Below the pieces are notes generated by a model. That model was given only the letters and a program-made list of their open reading frames with translations, made no database searches and was not told where the DNA came from. Below, one piece after another: positions 43,141 to 54,217 of a DNA stretch of 64,000 nucleotides. Made by a program: the position numbers and the translations under genes. Source of the DNA: Lysinibacillus sp. OF-1 (GTDB lineage: Bacteria > Bacillota > Bacilli > Bacillales_A > Planococcaceae); the NCBI RefSeq assembly GCF_028356935.1, contig NZ_CP102798.1, forward strand, positions 992,001 through 1,056,000, written 5' to 3'. Every line of letters begins with the position of its first letter. The first letter of the stretch is position 1.

Positions 43141-44145
43141 ATGAATAAAAATATTTTACTATGTGTTTCAGGCGGAATTGCAGTATATAAGGCTGTTGCG
43201 CTCGTTAGCAAGCTATCACAAGCAGGGGCCAATGTAAAAGTTATGATGACAGCTTCTGCTAGACAGTTTGTGAATCCATTAAGTTTTCAAGTGATGTCCA
43301 AAAATGACGTTTATTTTGACACGTTTGATGAAAAAGATTCAAGTGTGATTGCCCATATCGATTTAGCAGATTGGGCTGATTTGATTTTAGTGGCTCCCGC
43401 TACGGCCAATATGATTGGCAAATTAGCCAATGGTATTGCTGATGATATGGTCACAACAACCTTGCTTGCTACTACAGCCCCTGTCTGGATTGCACCAGCT
43501 ATGAATGTACACATGTATGACCATCCAGCGGTAAAACGAAATTTAGATCGGCTATCAGCTGATGGATACCAATTCATTGAGCCTTCAGAGGGGTTTTTAG
43601 CATGTGGCTATGTCGGGAAGGGACGTTTAGAGGAACCTGAAAAAATAACGGCCCTAGTAAAGGCTTTTTTTTCAGGACAATCCAAACCATTAAAAGGTAA
43701 AACCGTAATTGTGACAGCAGGTGCGTTGCAAGTACCATTAGATGAAAAGCATATGATTAGCCCACAGGCAAGTGGCATTATTGGACGAGCATTAGCGAAT
43801 GAGGCAAGGATACGTGGGGCACATGTGATTGAAATTGAAAATAGCAATTTGTATGATGTTATTCAACAACTGGAAGCCTATAAAATCCAATATCCCCAAG
43901 CATTTTTTATACATGCAGCGAATGTACCAACCATCGACGAAACGCCGATTATTTCTGTAGAAGGAACGAATGCAATCACTTTCGGACAGCAAGTGCAAGG
44001 TAAACCAATGATCAATATACTTTCTGATAGCTGGATTGATTTTAGTGAAAATGCTCAGCTTAATGGACAATTTTTGGCTACGACAAATCCCCAGCTTTTT
44101 GCACAGACACTCTGGTCTCATATTACAAAGGATGAGGTGCAATGA
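43141..44145 (+). CDS. coaBC: CoaBC-like protein: intact PPC decarboxylase half, degenerate ligase half
   Basis: A 334-residue CoaBC homologue, shorter than the usual ~400. Residues 1-175 are a normal CoaC flavoprotein decarboxylase: SGGIAVYKAV, IAHIDLADWADL (catalytic His), PAMNVHMYD and the Cys loop GFLACGYVGKGR. The rest should be CoaB (phosphopantothenate-cysteine ligase) but is only ~150 residues and keeps merely VTAGALQVPLD and a worn SGIIGRALANEA. The canonical N-x-SSGKMG, AAVADY, K-x-KK and ANDV motifs are missing. The upstream 21 residues of the longer frame (from 43078) do not match CoaC and are excluded. It overlaps priA by ATGA. Confidence 0.85.
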   Translation: MNKNILLCVSGGIAVYKAVALVSKLSQAGANVKVMMTASARQFVNPLSFQVMSKNDVYFDTFDEKDSSVIAHIDLADWADLILVAPATANMIGKLANGIADDMVTTTLLATTAPVWIAPAMNVHMYDHPAVKRNLDRLSADGYQFIEPSEGFLACGYVGKGRLEEPEKITALVKAFFSGQSKPLKGKTVIVTAGALQVPLDEKHMISPQASGIIGRALANEARIRGAHVIEIENSNLYDVIQQLEAYKIQYPQAFFIHAANVPTIDETPIISVEGTNAITFGQQVQGKPMINILSDSWIDFSENAQLNGQFLATTNPQLFAQTLWSHITKDEVQ

Positions 44146-46553
44146 GCTTTTTAATAGCAGAGGTCATTGTAGACGTCTCTACCTACCATGTAGACCGTCC
44201 CTTTGATTATCAAGTACCTCTCGAATGGGTAAACGTAATAGAATTAGGCTGTCGTGTGAAAGTGCCATTTGGTCCAAGAAATGTTTTAGGCTTTATCGTT
44301 GGCTTGAAAAAGGAAACAGATGTACCACTGAATAAATTAAAGGCTATCACTCAAATTTTAGACATGGAGCCGGTCCTGACAGAAGAAATGCTGCTAATGG
44401 CGAAATGGTTAAAGAACAACACGATTTGCTATGAAATAGATGCCTTGCAAGTGATGTTACCATCTGCACTTCGGGCTAAGTATGAAAAAATAATTAAATT
44501 ACAACAGTCTCAAAGTCTACCAGAAGAAGTACAGTACATTTTTGGTAAACGCCAACAAGCTAACTTTAAAGAATTTGAGCGAGCAGGTTTACTTCCTTTA
44601 TTAAAGCAGTTGGTTGCAGAGAGCATTGTTTCAATTGAGAATGTTGTGAAGCAGCAGGGCAATGTAAAAGAAATCCGAATGGTTCAAATTACAGAAGACC
44701 AGCAACTTGTAGAACAGGCTTTGGAACAGTCAAAAAGAGCCGTTAAACAACGTCTATTACTACAATGGATGTGTCAACATCTAGGAGAAATTTTATCACC
44801 CCAGCACATTTGTGAGGAAACAGGAGTCTCGATATCGGTATTAGAGGCAGTAATTGAAAAAGGAGCTGCCCAGTTTATTCAAGAGGAAGTTTTTCGTGAT
44901 CCATTTACGAAGAAAGTTTCTCGTACACAGGCCTTACAATTAACAGAGGAGCAGAGGGGTGCTCTTCAAGCTATTACTACAGCTATAGAGCAGCAACAAG
45001 CGCAAACATTTTTGCTACATGGTGTAACAGGGAGCGGTAAGACAGAGGTTTATTTACAGGCTATTCAAAAGGTGCTAGATGAAGGGAAAGAAGCCATTAT
45101 GTTGGTACCTGAAATCTCTTTAACACCTCAAATGACTGAGCGATTCCGCAGTCGCTTTGGTGAGATGGTTGCTGTTATGCATAGTGGATTATCTGTTGGA
45201 GAGAAGTATGATGAATGGCGTAAAATTCAACAAGGTAAAGTGAAAGTAGTAGTTGGTGCTCGTTCCGCTATTTTTGCACCCTTTACGAATATTGGTCTTA
45301 TTATTTTGGATGAGGAACATGAATCAACGTATAAGCAAGAAGACTCGCCGCGTTATCATGCAAGAGATGTCGCCATATGGAGGAGCGAATTTTATAAATG
45401 TCCTATTATTTTGGGTAGTGCAACACCAGCTCTAGAGTCATTTGCCAGAGCTAAAAAGGGCGTATATACGCTACTCTCATTAACGCAACGTGCTTTACAC
45501 CAAGCATTGCCGACTGTTTTTATTGCAGATATGCGTGAAGAGCTTCGTCAAGGAAATCGTTCGATGTTCTCAGACTCTCTTGCTGAGGCGATTCGTATAA
45601 GACTTGAGAAAAAAGAACAGATGGTGCTGTTTTTAAATCGTCGTGGTTATTCATCGTTTGTTCTATGTAGGGATTGTGGTACGGTTGTACAATGTCCAAA
45701 TTGCGACATTTCCTTAACCTATCATCGGACAACGGAGAAATTAAAATGCCATTATTGCGGTTACGAGGAATCTGTTCCTAAAATATGTCCACAATGTCAA
45801 AGCGATCATATTCGTTACTTTGGTACAGGTACACAAAAAGTCGAGGAAGAACTTTTTAAACTATTTCCTGAGGCAAGAGTGTTACGTATGGATGTAGATA
45901 CCACGAAGCATAAAGGGGCACATGAAGAAATCTTAGATACATTTGGAGCTGGACATGCAGATATTTTACTGGGGACGCAAATGATCGCAAAGGGTCTTGA
46001 TTTTCCTAATATTACTCTTGTCGGTGTACTAAGTGCTGATACATCCTTGCATTTACCTGATTATCGTGCAGCAGAGCGCACATTTCAGCTACTAACACAG
46101 GTAAGTGGAAGGGCAGGACGACATGATAAGCCAGGGGAAGTAATTATTCAGACGTATACCCCTGAGCATTATGCAATTGAGCTAGCCAAAACGCAGGAGT
46201 ATGAACCATTTTATGAACGAGAGATGTTTTTACGTCGTCGCTCCAGCTATCCACCTTATTATTTTGTAGCCCTTATTCAATTATCTCATGAAGATGTCAT
46301 GATGGCTGCTGAATATGCTGGACGAGTGGCAGATTGGCTACGAGGAAATTTATCGAATCAAGTAGCCATTATAGGACCAACAACGGCAAGTATTGCTCGT
46401 CTCCAAAATAGATATCGTTATCAATGTTTGATAAAATATAAAATTGAACCAAATCTAATTCCAGTGTTACAGCGACTGCTTGCCATGTATCGAGCAGAAT
46501 GGATTAAACAAGGAATATTAATGACGGTAGATTTAGATCCGTCTACTATATAG
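44142..46553 (+). CDS. priA: Primosomal protein N' (replication restart helicase PriA)
   Basis: An 803-residue 3'-to-5' helicase that restarts stalled forks. The DNA-binding N terminus opens IAEVIVDVSTYHVDRPFDY. Walker A is HGVTGSGKTEVYLQ, Walker B LIILDEEHE, and the zinc cluster is CRDCGTVVQCPNC ... CHYCG ... CPQC. It overlaps coaBC by 4 bases. A gap of 80 bases to def has no terminator that I can see. Confidence 0.96.
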   Translation: MSFLIAEVIVDVSTYHVDRPFDYQVPLEWVNVIELGCRVKVPFGPRNVLGFIVGLKKETDVPLNKLKAITQILDMEPVLTEEMLLMAKWLKNNTICYEIDALQVMLPSALRAKYEKIIKLQQSQSLPEEVQYIFGKRQQANFKEFERAGLLPLLKQLVAESIVSIENVVKQQGNVKEIRMVQITEDQQLVEQALEQSKRAVKQRLLLQWMCQHLGEILSPQHICEETGVSISVLEAVIEKGAAQFIQEEVFRDPFTKKVSRTQALQLTEEQRGALQAITTAIEQQQAQTFLLHGVTGSGKTEVYLQAIQKVLDEGKEAIMLVPEISLTPQMTERFRSRFGEMVAVMHSGLSVGEKYDEWRKIQQGKVKVVVGARSAIFAPFTNIGLIILDEEHESTYKQEDSPRYHARDVAIWRSEFYKCPIILGSATPALESFARAKKGVYTLLSLTQRALHQALPTVFIADMREELRQGNRSMFSDSLAEAIRIRLEKKEQMVLFLNRRGYSSFVLCRDCGTVVQCPNCDISLTYHRTTEKLKCHYCGYEESVPKICPQCQSDHIRYFGTGTQKVEEELFKLFPEARVLRMDVDTTKHKGAHEEILDTFGAGHADILLGTQMIAKGLDFPNITLVGVLSADTSLHLPDYRAAERTFQLLTQVSGRAGRHDKPGEVIIQTYTPEHYAIELAKTQEYEPFYEREMFLRRRSSYPPYYFVALIQLSHEDVMMAAEYAGRVADWLRGNLSNQVAIIGPTTASIARLQNRYRYQCLIKYKIEPNLIPVLQRLLAMYRAEWIKQGILMTVDLDPSTI

Positions 46554-46639
46554 TGAAATTAACAGCAAGATTTTTTTACAATAGTAAAATGAACAATCAG
46601 CTATTGCACTAGCTTGAATACAGAAATGAGGAAATGAGA

Positions 46640-47134
46640 ATGGCTATAAAAAAAGTAATCGAAAACCCAGCAAAAGTACTATCAACACCATGTGCAGAAG
46701 TGACAGAAATTAATGATGGAATCATTGCATTACTAGATGATTTATATGACACAATGGTGGAATATGATGGCGTTGGTATTGCAGCGCCACAAATAGATGT
46801 AGGCTTACGCGTAGCAATTGTAGAACTAGGTGAGGAACGCGATATTTTAGAAATGATTAATCCAACGGTTATTGAAACAGATGGAGCGGAAATAGATATT
46901 GAAGGTTGCTTGAGCTTTCCAGGGTTATATGGTGAAGTAGAACGTCCTAACTATGTTAAAATTGAAGCTTGTGATCGTGAAGGACGTGTATATGAATTAG
47001 AAGCAGGAGGCTTTGATGCCCGTGCCATCTTACATGAAATTGATCATTTAGACGGCGTGCTGTTTGATTCGAAAATCAAGCGTATTATTACAGCAGAAGA
47101 ACTTGAAGAACTGTACGCAGAAGAGGAGGAATAA
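46640..47134 (+). CDS. def: Peptide deformylase
   Basis: A 164-residue metalloenzyme that removes the formyl group from nascent N termini. The three motifs are [17 protein letters not shown] (Cys90) and HEIDHLDG (His132, Glu133, His136). The ATG at 46640 is preferred over 46634 because TGAGGA is 7 bases upstream. It pairs functionally with fmt directly downstream. Confidence 0.95.
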   Translation: MAIKKVIENPAKVLSTPCAEVTEINDGIIALLDDLYDTMVEYDGVGIAAPQIDVGLRVAIVELGEERDILEMINPTVIETDGAEIDIEGCLSFPGLYGEVERPNYVKIEACDREGRVYELEAGGFDARAILHEIDHLDGVLFDSKIKRIITAEELEELYAEEEE

Positions 47135-47135
47135 A

Positions 47136-48077
47136 ATGACGTCTATAATTTTTATGGGGACACCTGACTTCTCAGCACCTATTTTGCGTATGCTACATGA
47201 TGAAGGATACGATATTAAAGCAGTTGTGACACAGCCAGATCGTCCAGTTGGGCGAAAGCGTGTATTGACACCACCACCTGTGAAGGCTGCAGCTTTGGAA
47301 CTTGGCTTACCAATTATTCAACCAGAAAAATTGCGCGGCTCTGAAGAGTTACAACAAATTCTTGCTCTACAGCCAGATTTAGTGATAACAGCAGCTTTTG
47401 GACAAATACTACCAAAGGAGCTATTAGATGCTCCTGCTTTTGGCTGCATTAATGTTCATGCCTCACTACTTCCAAAATACCGTGGAGGCGCTCCTATTCA
47501 TCAAGCTATTATAGATGGCGAGAAAGAGACTGGGGTAACCATTATGTATATGGCAGAAAAGCTTGATGCTGGAGATATTATCTCTCAAAGAGCGATTCCT
47601 ATTGAAGAAAACGACTATACAGGTGGCCTTTTTGAAAAGCTAAGCATAGTGGGTTGTGAGCTCCTAAAAGAGACACTTCCTTCTATTATAAATGGTACAA
47701 ATAGCCGAACAGTCCAAGATGAAGCACTTGTTACCTTCGCCAGCAATATTTCGAGAGAGCAAGAACGCATCGATTGGACAAACGATGCTGCTACTTTATA
47801 CAATCAAGTACGTGGTCTTCATCCGTGGCCGGTTGCTTATACAACTTTTGAGGATGGTAATTTTAAAGTATGGTGGGCAGCTATTGGTAAATGCAAGCAT
47901 GAGACGAATCCAGGTACAGTTGTAGCGATTGAGAAAGATCATTTTGAAGTAGCAGCTGGCAACGGTACAACTTTAGCATTATATGACGTGCAGCCAGCTG
48001 GCAAGAAGCGTATGACCGCAGAGGAGTATTTACGTGGTACAGGTTCTAAATTACAGATTGGGGACCAATTTAAATGA
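47136..48077 (+). CDS. fmt: Methionyl-tRNA formyltransferase
   Basis: A 313-residue enzyme that formylates initiator Met-tRNA. The N terminus [14 protein letters not shown], the formyl-folate motif [20 protein letters not shown] (Asn, His) and EKLDAGDII are clear. The ATG at 47136 follows GAGGAGG; a longer frame from 47064 lies inside def. It overlaps rsmB by 4 bases. Confidence 0.96.
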   Translation: MTSIIFMGTPDFSAPILRMLHDEGYDIKAVVTQPDRPVGRKRVLTPPPVKAAALELGLPIIQPEKLRGSEELQQILALQPDLVITAAFGQILPKELLDAPAFGCINVHASLLPKYRGGAPIHQAIIDGEKETGVTIMYMAEKLDAGDIISQRAIPIEENDYTGGLFEKLSIVGCELLKETLPSIINGTNSRTVQDEALVTFASNISREQERIDWTNDAATLYNQVRGLHPWPVAYTTFEDGNFKVWWAAIGKCKHETNPGTVVAIEKDHFEVAAGNGTTLALYDVQPAGKKRMTAEEYLRGTGSKLQIGDQFK

Positions 48078-49435
48078 GTAAAAAAAGTGTAGTGATTTGG
48101 GATGGAAATGTGCGAGATGCTGCATTATCTATTCTATTAGCAGTTGATAAAAACCAAGCATATAGCAACTTATTGCTAAACGAAACAATTAAACGACATA
48201 AAATTGAGGCGAAAGATCGTGCCTTATTAACTGAAATTACGTATGGAACTTTACAGCATAAAATGACGCTTGATTTTTATTTAGAGCCTTTTATTCGTGG
48301 GTCAGTCGATCATTGGGTACGTTGGTTATTAAGAATATCGTTGTATCAAATTCATTATTTAACTCGTATCCCACCACATGCTGCTGTAAATGAAGCAGTG
48401 GAAATTGCCAAGCGTAGAGGGCATCGTGGTATTGCTTCGACGGTGAATGGGATTTTAAGATCGGTGTTACGTAGCGGCGTTCCTTCTACAGAGGATATAG
48501 CAGATCCAATGGAGCGACTTGCTATTGAAACAAGCCATCCCGAGTGGTTAGTGCAACGATTTGTAGCAAACTACGGTTTAGAGCTAGCAACAGCAATGTT
48601 GCATGAAAACAATGTGCCAGCTATGCAAACAGTGCGTGTGAATACAACAAAAACAACGGTTAAACAGGCTATTGCTGAACTAGAGGAAGAAGGATTAACA
48701 GTACAGCAAAGTGATTTAATGCCTGAATGTTTACGTGTAACCAATGGTCAACCTGCACGTACAAAAGTATTTAAAGAAGGTCACATTACTATCCAAGATG
48801 AAAGTTCAATGATACCTGCTAAAGTGTTAAATCCATCTCCTGGCATGCGTGTCCTTGATATGTGTGCAGCCCCGGGTGGAAAAACAACACATTTAGCCGA
48901 AATAATGAAAAATGAAGGATCTATTTTAGCGACAGACCTTCATCCACATAAATTAGATTTAATCGACCATAATACAGAACGTCTAGGGCTTGATATTGTT
49001 GAAACAGCCCCAATTGATGGACGGAAAGCACCAGAATTTTTACAAGCAGCGTCTTTTGATGCTATTTTAGTTGATGCACCATGTAGTGGGCTAGGGGTTA
49101 TGCGACGTAAGCCCGATATTAAATATACAAAGCGAGAAGAAGATTTAGAAAATCTACAAAAAATCCAATTAGCTTTACTTGAGGCAGCAACTAAAGTATT
49201 GAAAACAGATGGAAAGCTTGTGTACAGTACTTGTACAGTCGATCTACAAGAAAATGAAGGCACAGTTCATGCCTTTTTAACAGCGCATCCAGAAATGGAA
49301 GCAATACAACTAGAGTCTTTACCAACAAAATTAGCGGAAAAGCAAGCTAATGGCATGCTTCAAGTCTTTCCACAAGACTTTGGCAGTGACGGTTTCTTCG
49401 TTGCCGCCTTTCGTAAAAAAGGAGAATCCAACTAA
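48074..49435 (+). CDS. rsmB: 16S rRNA (cytosine-967-C5)-methyltransferase RsmB
   Basis: A 453-residue RsmB (Sun) enzyme. An N-terminal NusB-like RNA-binding domain (about 8-135) precedes the SAM domain with [17 protein letters not shown]. The two catalytic cysteines are in [16 protein letters not shown] and [12 protein letters not shown]. It overlaps fmt (4 bases) and shares TAATG with rlmN. Confidence 0.96.
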   Translation: MSKKSVVIWDGNVRDAALSILLAVDKNQAYSNLLLNETIKRHKIEAKDRALLTEITYGTLQHKMTLDFYLEPFIRGSVDHWVRWLLRISLYQIHYLTRIPPHAAVNEAVEIAKRRGHRGIASTVNGILRSVLRSGVPSTEDIADPMERLAIETSHPEWLVQRFVANYGLELATAMLHENNVPAMQTVRVNTTKTTVKQAIAELEEEGLTVQQSDLMPECLRVTNGQPARTKVFKEGHITIQDESSMIPAKVLNPSPGMRVLDMCAAPGGKTTHLAEIMKNEGSILATDLHPHKLDLIDHNTERLGLDIVETAPIDGRKAPEFLQAASFDAILVDAPCSGLGVMRRKPDIKYTKREEDLENLQKIQLALLEAATKVLKTDGKLVYSTCTVDLQENEGTVHAFLTAHPEMEAIQLESLPTKLAEKQANGMLQVFPQDFGSDGFFVAAFRKKGESN

Positions 49436-50577
49436 TGGTGGATCAAGAGAAATTTAATGAACGTATTAACGATTTAGTTGATGAAGCGGAAGACAAGCCC
49501 GTCCGACGTGTCAAGAAAGAAAAACCAAATTTAAAAGAATCTATTTATTCTTTACAGCCATATCAGTTAGAAGAATGGTTAACAGAAAACGGTGAAAAAC
49601 CTTTCCGTGCTACTCAAATTTTTGACTGGCTGTATAATAAACGTGTAAAGACATTTGAAGAAATGTCGAACCTTTCAAAGGGATTGCGTGATAAGTTAAC
49701 AGCCAATTTTGCGTTAACAACACTATCAACCATTATTAAGCAAGAATCTAAAGATGGTACCATTAAATTTTTATTTCAATTGCAAGATGGCTATTCAATC
49801 GAAACCGTATTAATGCGCCATGAATATGGCAACTCTGTTTGTGTAACAACACAAGTAGGATGTCGAATCGGCTGTACATTTTGTGCTTCCACTTTAGGTG
49901 GTTTGAAGCGACATCTACTAGCAGGAGAAATCGTGGAGCAAGTTGTCAAAGTGCAGCAGACTTTAGATGAAGTGGGCGAGCGAGTATCGCATATTGTCAT
50001 TATGGGTATTGGCGAACCTTTCGATAACTATGATGCGATGATGAACTTCTTAAAAGTAATCAACCATGAAAAAGGGTTAAATATCGGTGCACGTCATATT
50101 ACTGTATCAACATCAGGGATTGTTCCAAAAATTTATCAGTTTGCAGATGAACAATTACAAATTAACTTCGCCGTGTCACTACACGCACCAAACCAAGAGG
50201 CACGTCAAAAGCTAATGCCAATTGCTCGTGCATACAAATTGGATGAATTAATGGAGGCTGTTCGTTACTATACTAAAAAAACAGGGCGACGAGTGAGTTT
50301 TGAGTATGGATTGATGTCTGGTGAAAATGATTCAGTGGAAATTGCAGAGGAGTTATCGGCATTAATTAAAGGAATTAAATGTCACGTTAACTTGATTCCT
50401 GTCAACTACGTACCAGAACGTGATTATGTTCGTACGTCTCGTAGTCAAATTTTTGCTTTTGAAAAAACCTTAAAGAAAAATGGGATTAACGTAACGATCC
50501 GCCGAGAGCAAGGCTCAGATATCGCAGCTGCGTGTGGTCAATTACGTGCTCAAGAGAGATCTGAAGAAACGAGGTGA
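49435..50577 (+). CDS. rlmN: 23S rRNA / tRNA adenosine-C2 methyltransferase RlmN
   Basis: A 380-residue radical-SAM methyltransferase that methylates A2503 of 23S rRNA and A37 of tRNAs. The cluster cysteines are Cys143, Cys147 and Cys150 (GCRIGCTFC). [11 protein letters not shown] and the C-terminal catalytic Cys in IAAACGQL are present. It has about 20 additional charged residues at the N terminus relative to shorter homologues ([16 protein letters not shown]). Confidence 0.95.
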   Translation: MVDQEKFNERINDLVDEAEDKPVRRVKKEKPNLKESIYSLQPYQLEEWLTENGEKPFRATQIFDWLYNKRVKTFEEMSNLSKGLRDKLTANFALTTLSTIIKQESKDGTIKFLFQLQDGYSIETVLMRHEYGNSVCVTTQVGCRIGCTFCASTLGGLKRHLLAGEIVEQVVKVQQTLDEVGERVSHIVIMGIGEPFDNYDAMMNFLKVINHEKGLNIGARHITVSTSGIVPKIYQFADEQLQINFAVSLHAPNQEARQKLMPIARAYKLDELMEAVRYYTKKTGRRVSFEYGLMSGENDSVEIAEELSALIKGIKCHVNLIPVNYVPERDYVRTSRSQIFAFEKTLKKNGINVTIRREQGSDIAAACGQLRAQERSEETR

Positions 50578-50580
50578 CCA

Positions 50581-51333
50581 GTGTTGGAATACACAGTCGA
50601 AAGTGATATTGGTTTAAAACGATCAATTAATGAAGACCGTGCTGCATTTTTTAAACGTCCTGACGGGCTTGCACTAGCACTTGTGGCGGACGGCATGGGT
50701 GGTCATAATGCTGGTGATGTAGCAAGTGATATGGCAATTAAACAGATGGAATCCTTTTTTTTACAGGCAGACGCACATCATTTTGTATCAACAACATCAA
50801 AAAAAGAATGGTTATTGCACACAGTTAAGCAATTGAATAAAACGATATATGACTATTCTTTATCACATGAAGACTGTAAAGGAATGGGCACGACGTTTAT
50901 TGCGGTGTTAATAGAAGAGTATCATTGCTTCATTGCACATGTTGGGGATAGTCGTGTGTATTATTTCTTTGAAGATGGTGCACAACAAATAACAAGAGAT
51001 CATTCATATGTAAATGTACTGGTAGAAAATGGCGAAATAAGTGAAGAAGAAGCTTTGACACACCCAAAGAAAAATTTCATTTTAAAAGCTGTTGGAACAG
51101 AGGAAACGCTAGAGCCAGACTTTTATGAAGTAGATTTAGCATCAGAATCGTATTTACTCATTTGTTCAGATGGCTTAAGCAATAAACTCACTGTCTATGA
51201 AATGGCTTCAATTATAACGTATCCAGATGCCATTGAAGAAAAAGGACGTAAGCTTGTAGAATTGGCAAATGCCAGCGGGGGAGAAGACAATATCTCCCTC
51301 GTGCTACTAACAAAAAAGGATGAGGAGGTGTAA
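50581..51333 (+). CDS. prpC: PP2C-family protein phosphatase PrpC
   Basis: A 250-residue Mn-dependent Ser/Thr phosphatase that reverses PrkC phosphorylation. PP2C motifs are VADGMGGHNAGDVAS, HVGDSRVYYF, and the C-terminal GGEDNISLVLL. GAGGTG (50570-50575) allows a GTG start at 50581 or TTG at 50584. It is 2 bases from prkC, the usual pairing. Confidence 0.95.
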   Translation: MLEYTVESDIGLKRSINEDRAAFFKRPDGLALALVADGMGGHNAGDVASDMAIKQMESFFLQADAHHFVSTTSKKEWLLHTVKQLNKTIYDYSLSHEDCKGMGTTFIAVLIEEYHCFIAHVGDSRVYYFFEDGAQQITRDHSYVNVLVENGEISEEEALTHPKKNFILKAVGTEETLEPDFYEVDLASESYLLICSDGLSNKLTVYEMASIITYPDAIEEKGRKLVELANASGGEDNISLVLLTKKDEEV

Positions 51334-51335
51334 GA

Positions 51336-53321
51336 ATGCTTGTAGGTAAAAGAATTAGTGACCGTTATAAAATTTTGCAGCTCATTGGTGGCGGAGGTAT
51401 GTCCAATGTTTATTTAGCGCACGATATGATATTAAACCGTGATGTAGCCATAAAAATATTACGCTATGATTTTTCCAATGAGGATGAATTACATCGACGT
51501 TTTCAACGTGAGGCACTGTCTGCTACAAGTCTTACACATCCAAATATTGTTAGTGTTTATGATGTAGGGGACGATGGCGATCTACATTATATCGTGATGG
51601 AATATGTTCAAGGAAAAACGTTAAAGCAGTACATACAAGAATTTGCACCAATTTCTCCTGCTAGAAGTGTGCATATTATGAAACAATTAACGTCTGCCAT
51701 TGCAAATGCCCATGAAAATCATATTATCCACCGTGATATTAAGCCGCAAAATATTTTAATGGATGCGGAGGGGAATGTAAAAATAACTGATTTTGGTATT
51801 GCCATGACGTTAAGTGCTACATCGTTTACACAAACAAATTCAGTGTTAGGTACGGTGCATTATTTATCGCCTGAGCAAGCCCGAGGCGGGACGGCTACTA
51901 ATAAATCAGATATTTATGCACTTGGCATTGTGCTATATGAATTATTAACAGGTGAATTACCATTTTCTGGAGAATCAGCGGTTTCCATTGCACTCAAGCA
52001 TTTACAAACAGAAACACCTTCTGTTCGTGCTTTTGATGCAACCATTCCTCAAAGTTTGGAAAATGTGGTGCTGAAGGCTACGGCTAAAGATGCTTCCCAT
52101 CGTTATAATACAGTGGAAGAAATATATGATGATTTGGAAACAGTCTTATCACCAACACGAGTAAACGAACCAAAATTTGTCATACCTGTTGATAATGATA
52201 CGACGAAAGCTATACCAATTATTAAAGAGCCTGTTCATAAAAAAGGCGAAGATTTAACCCAAACGAGAGTTATGGAACCGATTATGGAAGTGAAAACACC
52301 ATCTCAAGCAAAGCCTAAAAAAACTGTTGAAAAACCAGCTCCTGTTAAGGGAAAGAAGAAAAATTGGCCAAAGTATGTTGCTGGATTATTGATTGCTGTG
52401 ATTGTCATCTTCCTATTCTTTTTATTTGCAACAGATTCGTTTAGCCCGAAAAAGATTTCTGTACCTGATGTGACAAATTTAACTGTGGAAGAAGCTACAA
52501 AAAAATTAGAAGCAGAGGGGTTTGTTGTTGGTGAGGAGCATCAGGAGCGGAACCATGAGGAAATTGAGAAAGGTAAGATCATTGAAACAGATCCAGCAAA
52601 AAATTCATTGCGTACAAAAGGCACAGAGATTGATTTAATCGTCAGCTTAGGTGTGGAAATGACGACTGTAGATAATTATGTTGGACAGAATTATAGTCAA
52701 GTGGAAGCTTTAATAAAAGGAAAGTATAAAGAAGTACTAAAAGAGGATGTCCCTTCTAATGAACCAGAAGGAAGAATCATTGAGCAAAGTATACCCCCAA
52801 ATACTGAAGTTGTTGCGAAGGAAGAAACAATTACGTTTAAAGTAAGCCAAGGGGTTAGAATGATAAGGCTTGAAAACCTCAATAATTATACAAAAGCGGA
52901 TATGGATGACTATGTGAGGAGAGTTGGCCTTAATTGGCGTATTTCACGTGAAGAATATCATGAGTCGATTCCTGCGGGCAGTGTGATATCACAATTGACA
53001 AAAGCGGGTACTATGGTGGAAGAAGGTTCCTTCATATCCGTTGTGATCAGTAAAGGACCAGCGAAAAAGCCTGATAAACCACTGGTCATACCTGTAGTCA
53101 TTGAGTATAAACCTACAGAAGAGGGTATAGCTCAAAACATTCGCATTGAAATTCAAGATAAAAATCATACATTTTCTGAACCAGTAGAGTTTCCAATTTT
53201 AGATGATACACCTTACAATATACAGCTTGTTATTGAAGAAGGCAAAGATGCAAGTTATAGAATTATCCGTGACTCAGAAATAATCTTAGAAGACAAAGTT
53301 AAATATGAGGATGTCAATTAA
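51336..53321 (+). CDS. prkC: Serine/threonine kinase with PASTA domains PrkC
   Basis: A 661-residue membrane kinase. Kinase domain residues ~10-270: glycine loop IGGGGMSNVY, VAIKIL, HRDIKPQNIL, DFGIAMT. A basic linker leads to one membrane helix at about 347-367, then three extracellular PASTA repeats (about 378-445, 446-512, 513-582) and a C-terminal domain. In B. subtilis PrkC senses muropeptides and promotes spore germination and controls stationary-phase processes. It is co-transcribed with its phosphatase. Confidence 0.96.
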   Translation: MLVGKRISDRYKILQLIGGGGMSNVYLAHDMILNRDVAIKILRYDFSNEDELHRRFQREALSATSLTHPNIVSVYDVGDDGDLHYIVMEYVQGKTLKQYIQEFAPISPARSVHIMKQLTSAIANAHENHIIHRDIKPQNILMDAEGNVKITDFGIAMTLSATSFTQTNSVLGTVHYLSPEQARGGTATNKSDIYALGIVLYELLTGELPFSGESAVSIALKHLQTETPSVRAFDATIPQSLENVVLKATAKDASHRYNTVEEIYDDLETVLSPTRVNEPKFVIPVDNDTTKAIPIIKEPVHKKGEDLTQTRVMEPIMEVKTPSQAKPKKTVEKPAPVKGKKKNWPKYVAGLLIAVIVIFLFFLFATDSFSPKKISVPDVTNLTVEEATKKLEAEGFVVGEEHQERNHEEIEKGKIIETDPAKNSLRTKGTEIDLIVSLGVEMTTVDNYVGQNYSQVEALIKGKYKEVLKEDVPSNEPEGRIIEQSIPPNTEVVAKEETITFKVSQGVRMIRLENLNNYTKADMDDYVRRVGLNWRISREEYHESIPAGSVISQLTKAGTMVEEGSFISVVISKGPAKKPDKPLVIPVVIEYKPTEEGIAQNIRIEIQDKNHTFSEPVEFPILDDTPYNIQLVIEEGKDASYRIIRDSEIILEDKVKYEDVN

Positions 53322-53332
53322 GGAGGAATTGG

Positions 53333-54217
53333 ATGGCGCAAGGCCAAATAAGAAAAGCATTAAGCGGTTATTATTATGTTTATGATGGTCATCAACTTAT
53401 TCAATGTCGAGGACGTGGGGTCTTTCGCAATCGCGGAGAATCCCCGCTTGTTGGTGATATTGTAGAATATTCAACGGAAACAGAAGGATCGGATGGTACC
53501 ATTCAAAAGATTTTGGAGCGTCAAAATGAATTAGTTCGTCCGCCAATTGCCAATATTGATCAAGGTATTTTAGTATTTTCCGTAAAAGAACCTAATTTCA
53601 ATACCATTTTATTGGATCGCTTTTTAGTTGTTTTAGAATCATTCCATGTACATCCTATTATTTGTTTAACAAAAATGGATTTGCTGGAAAATGATAAACG
53701 TGAGGAATTACAGCAATATATCGTCGATTATCAAAACATGGGCTATACGGTTTTACAAACCTATAAAGATGAAGAAGAATTAGTTGAACGCCTACAGCCT
53801 ATTTTAAAAGGAAAAACCACTGTATTAGCAGGTCAATCTGGTGTTGGAAAATCAACTTTGCTGAATACACTAATTCCTGAATTAAACTTAAAAACAGGCA
53901 TCATTTCTCAAAGCTTAGGGCGAGGAAAACATACTACTCGTCATGTCGAGCTTATTGAGGTCTGTGATGGTTTATTGGCAGATACTCCTGGATTCAGTTC
54001 TTTTGATTTTGATGAAATTGATAAAGAGGAATTAGGCGCATGTTTTCCTGAAATGGTCAGAGTGGCGGATGATTGTAAATTTAGAGGCTGTTTACACTTG
54101 AAAGAGCCAAAATGTGCAGTAAAGGCAGCAGTAGAAACGGGAGAAATTCGTGACTACCGCTACAAGCATTATGAACAATTTATGCAAGAAATTATGGATC
54201 GAAAGCCGAGGTATTAA
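53333..54217 (+). CDS. rsgA: Ribosome small-subunit-dependent GTPase RsgA
   Basis: A 294-residue circularly permuted GTPase for 30S maturation. Order of motifs: OB-fold N terminus, G4 TKMD, G1 GQSGVGKSTLLN, G3 DTPGFSSF, and a C-terminal zinc region with Cys/His (CKFRGCLHLKEPKC). GGAGGAATT precedes the ATG at 53333. It shares one base with rpe. Confidence 0.96.
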   Translation: MAQGQIRKALSGYYYVYDGHQLIQCRGRGVFRNRGESPLVGDIVEYSTETEGSDGTIQKILERQNELVRPPIANIDQGILVFSVKEPNFNTILLDRFLVVLESFHVHPIICLTKMDLLENDKREELQQYIVDYQNMGYTVLQTYKDEEELVERLQPILKGKTTVLAGQSGVGKSTLLNTLIPELNLKTGIISQSLGRGKHTTRHVELIEVCDGLLADTPGFSSFDFDEIDKEELGACFPEMVRVADDCKFRGCLHLKEPKCAVKAAVETGEIRDYRYKHYEQFMQEIMDRKPRY

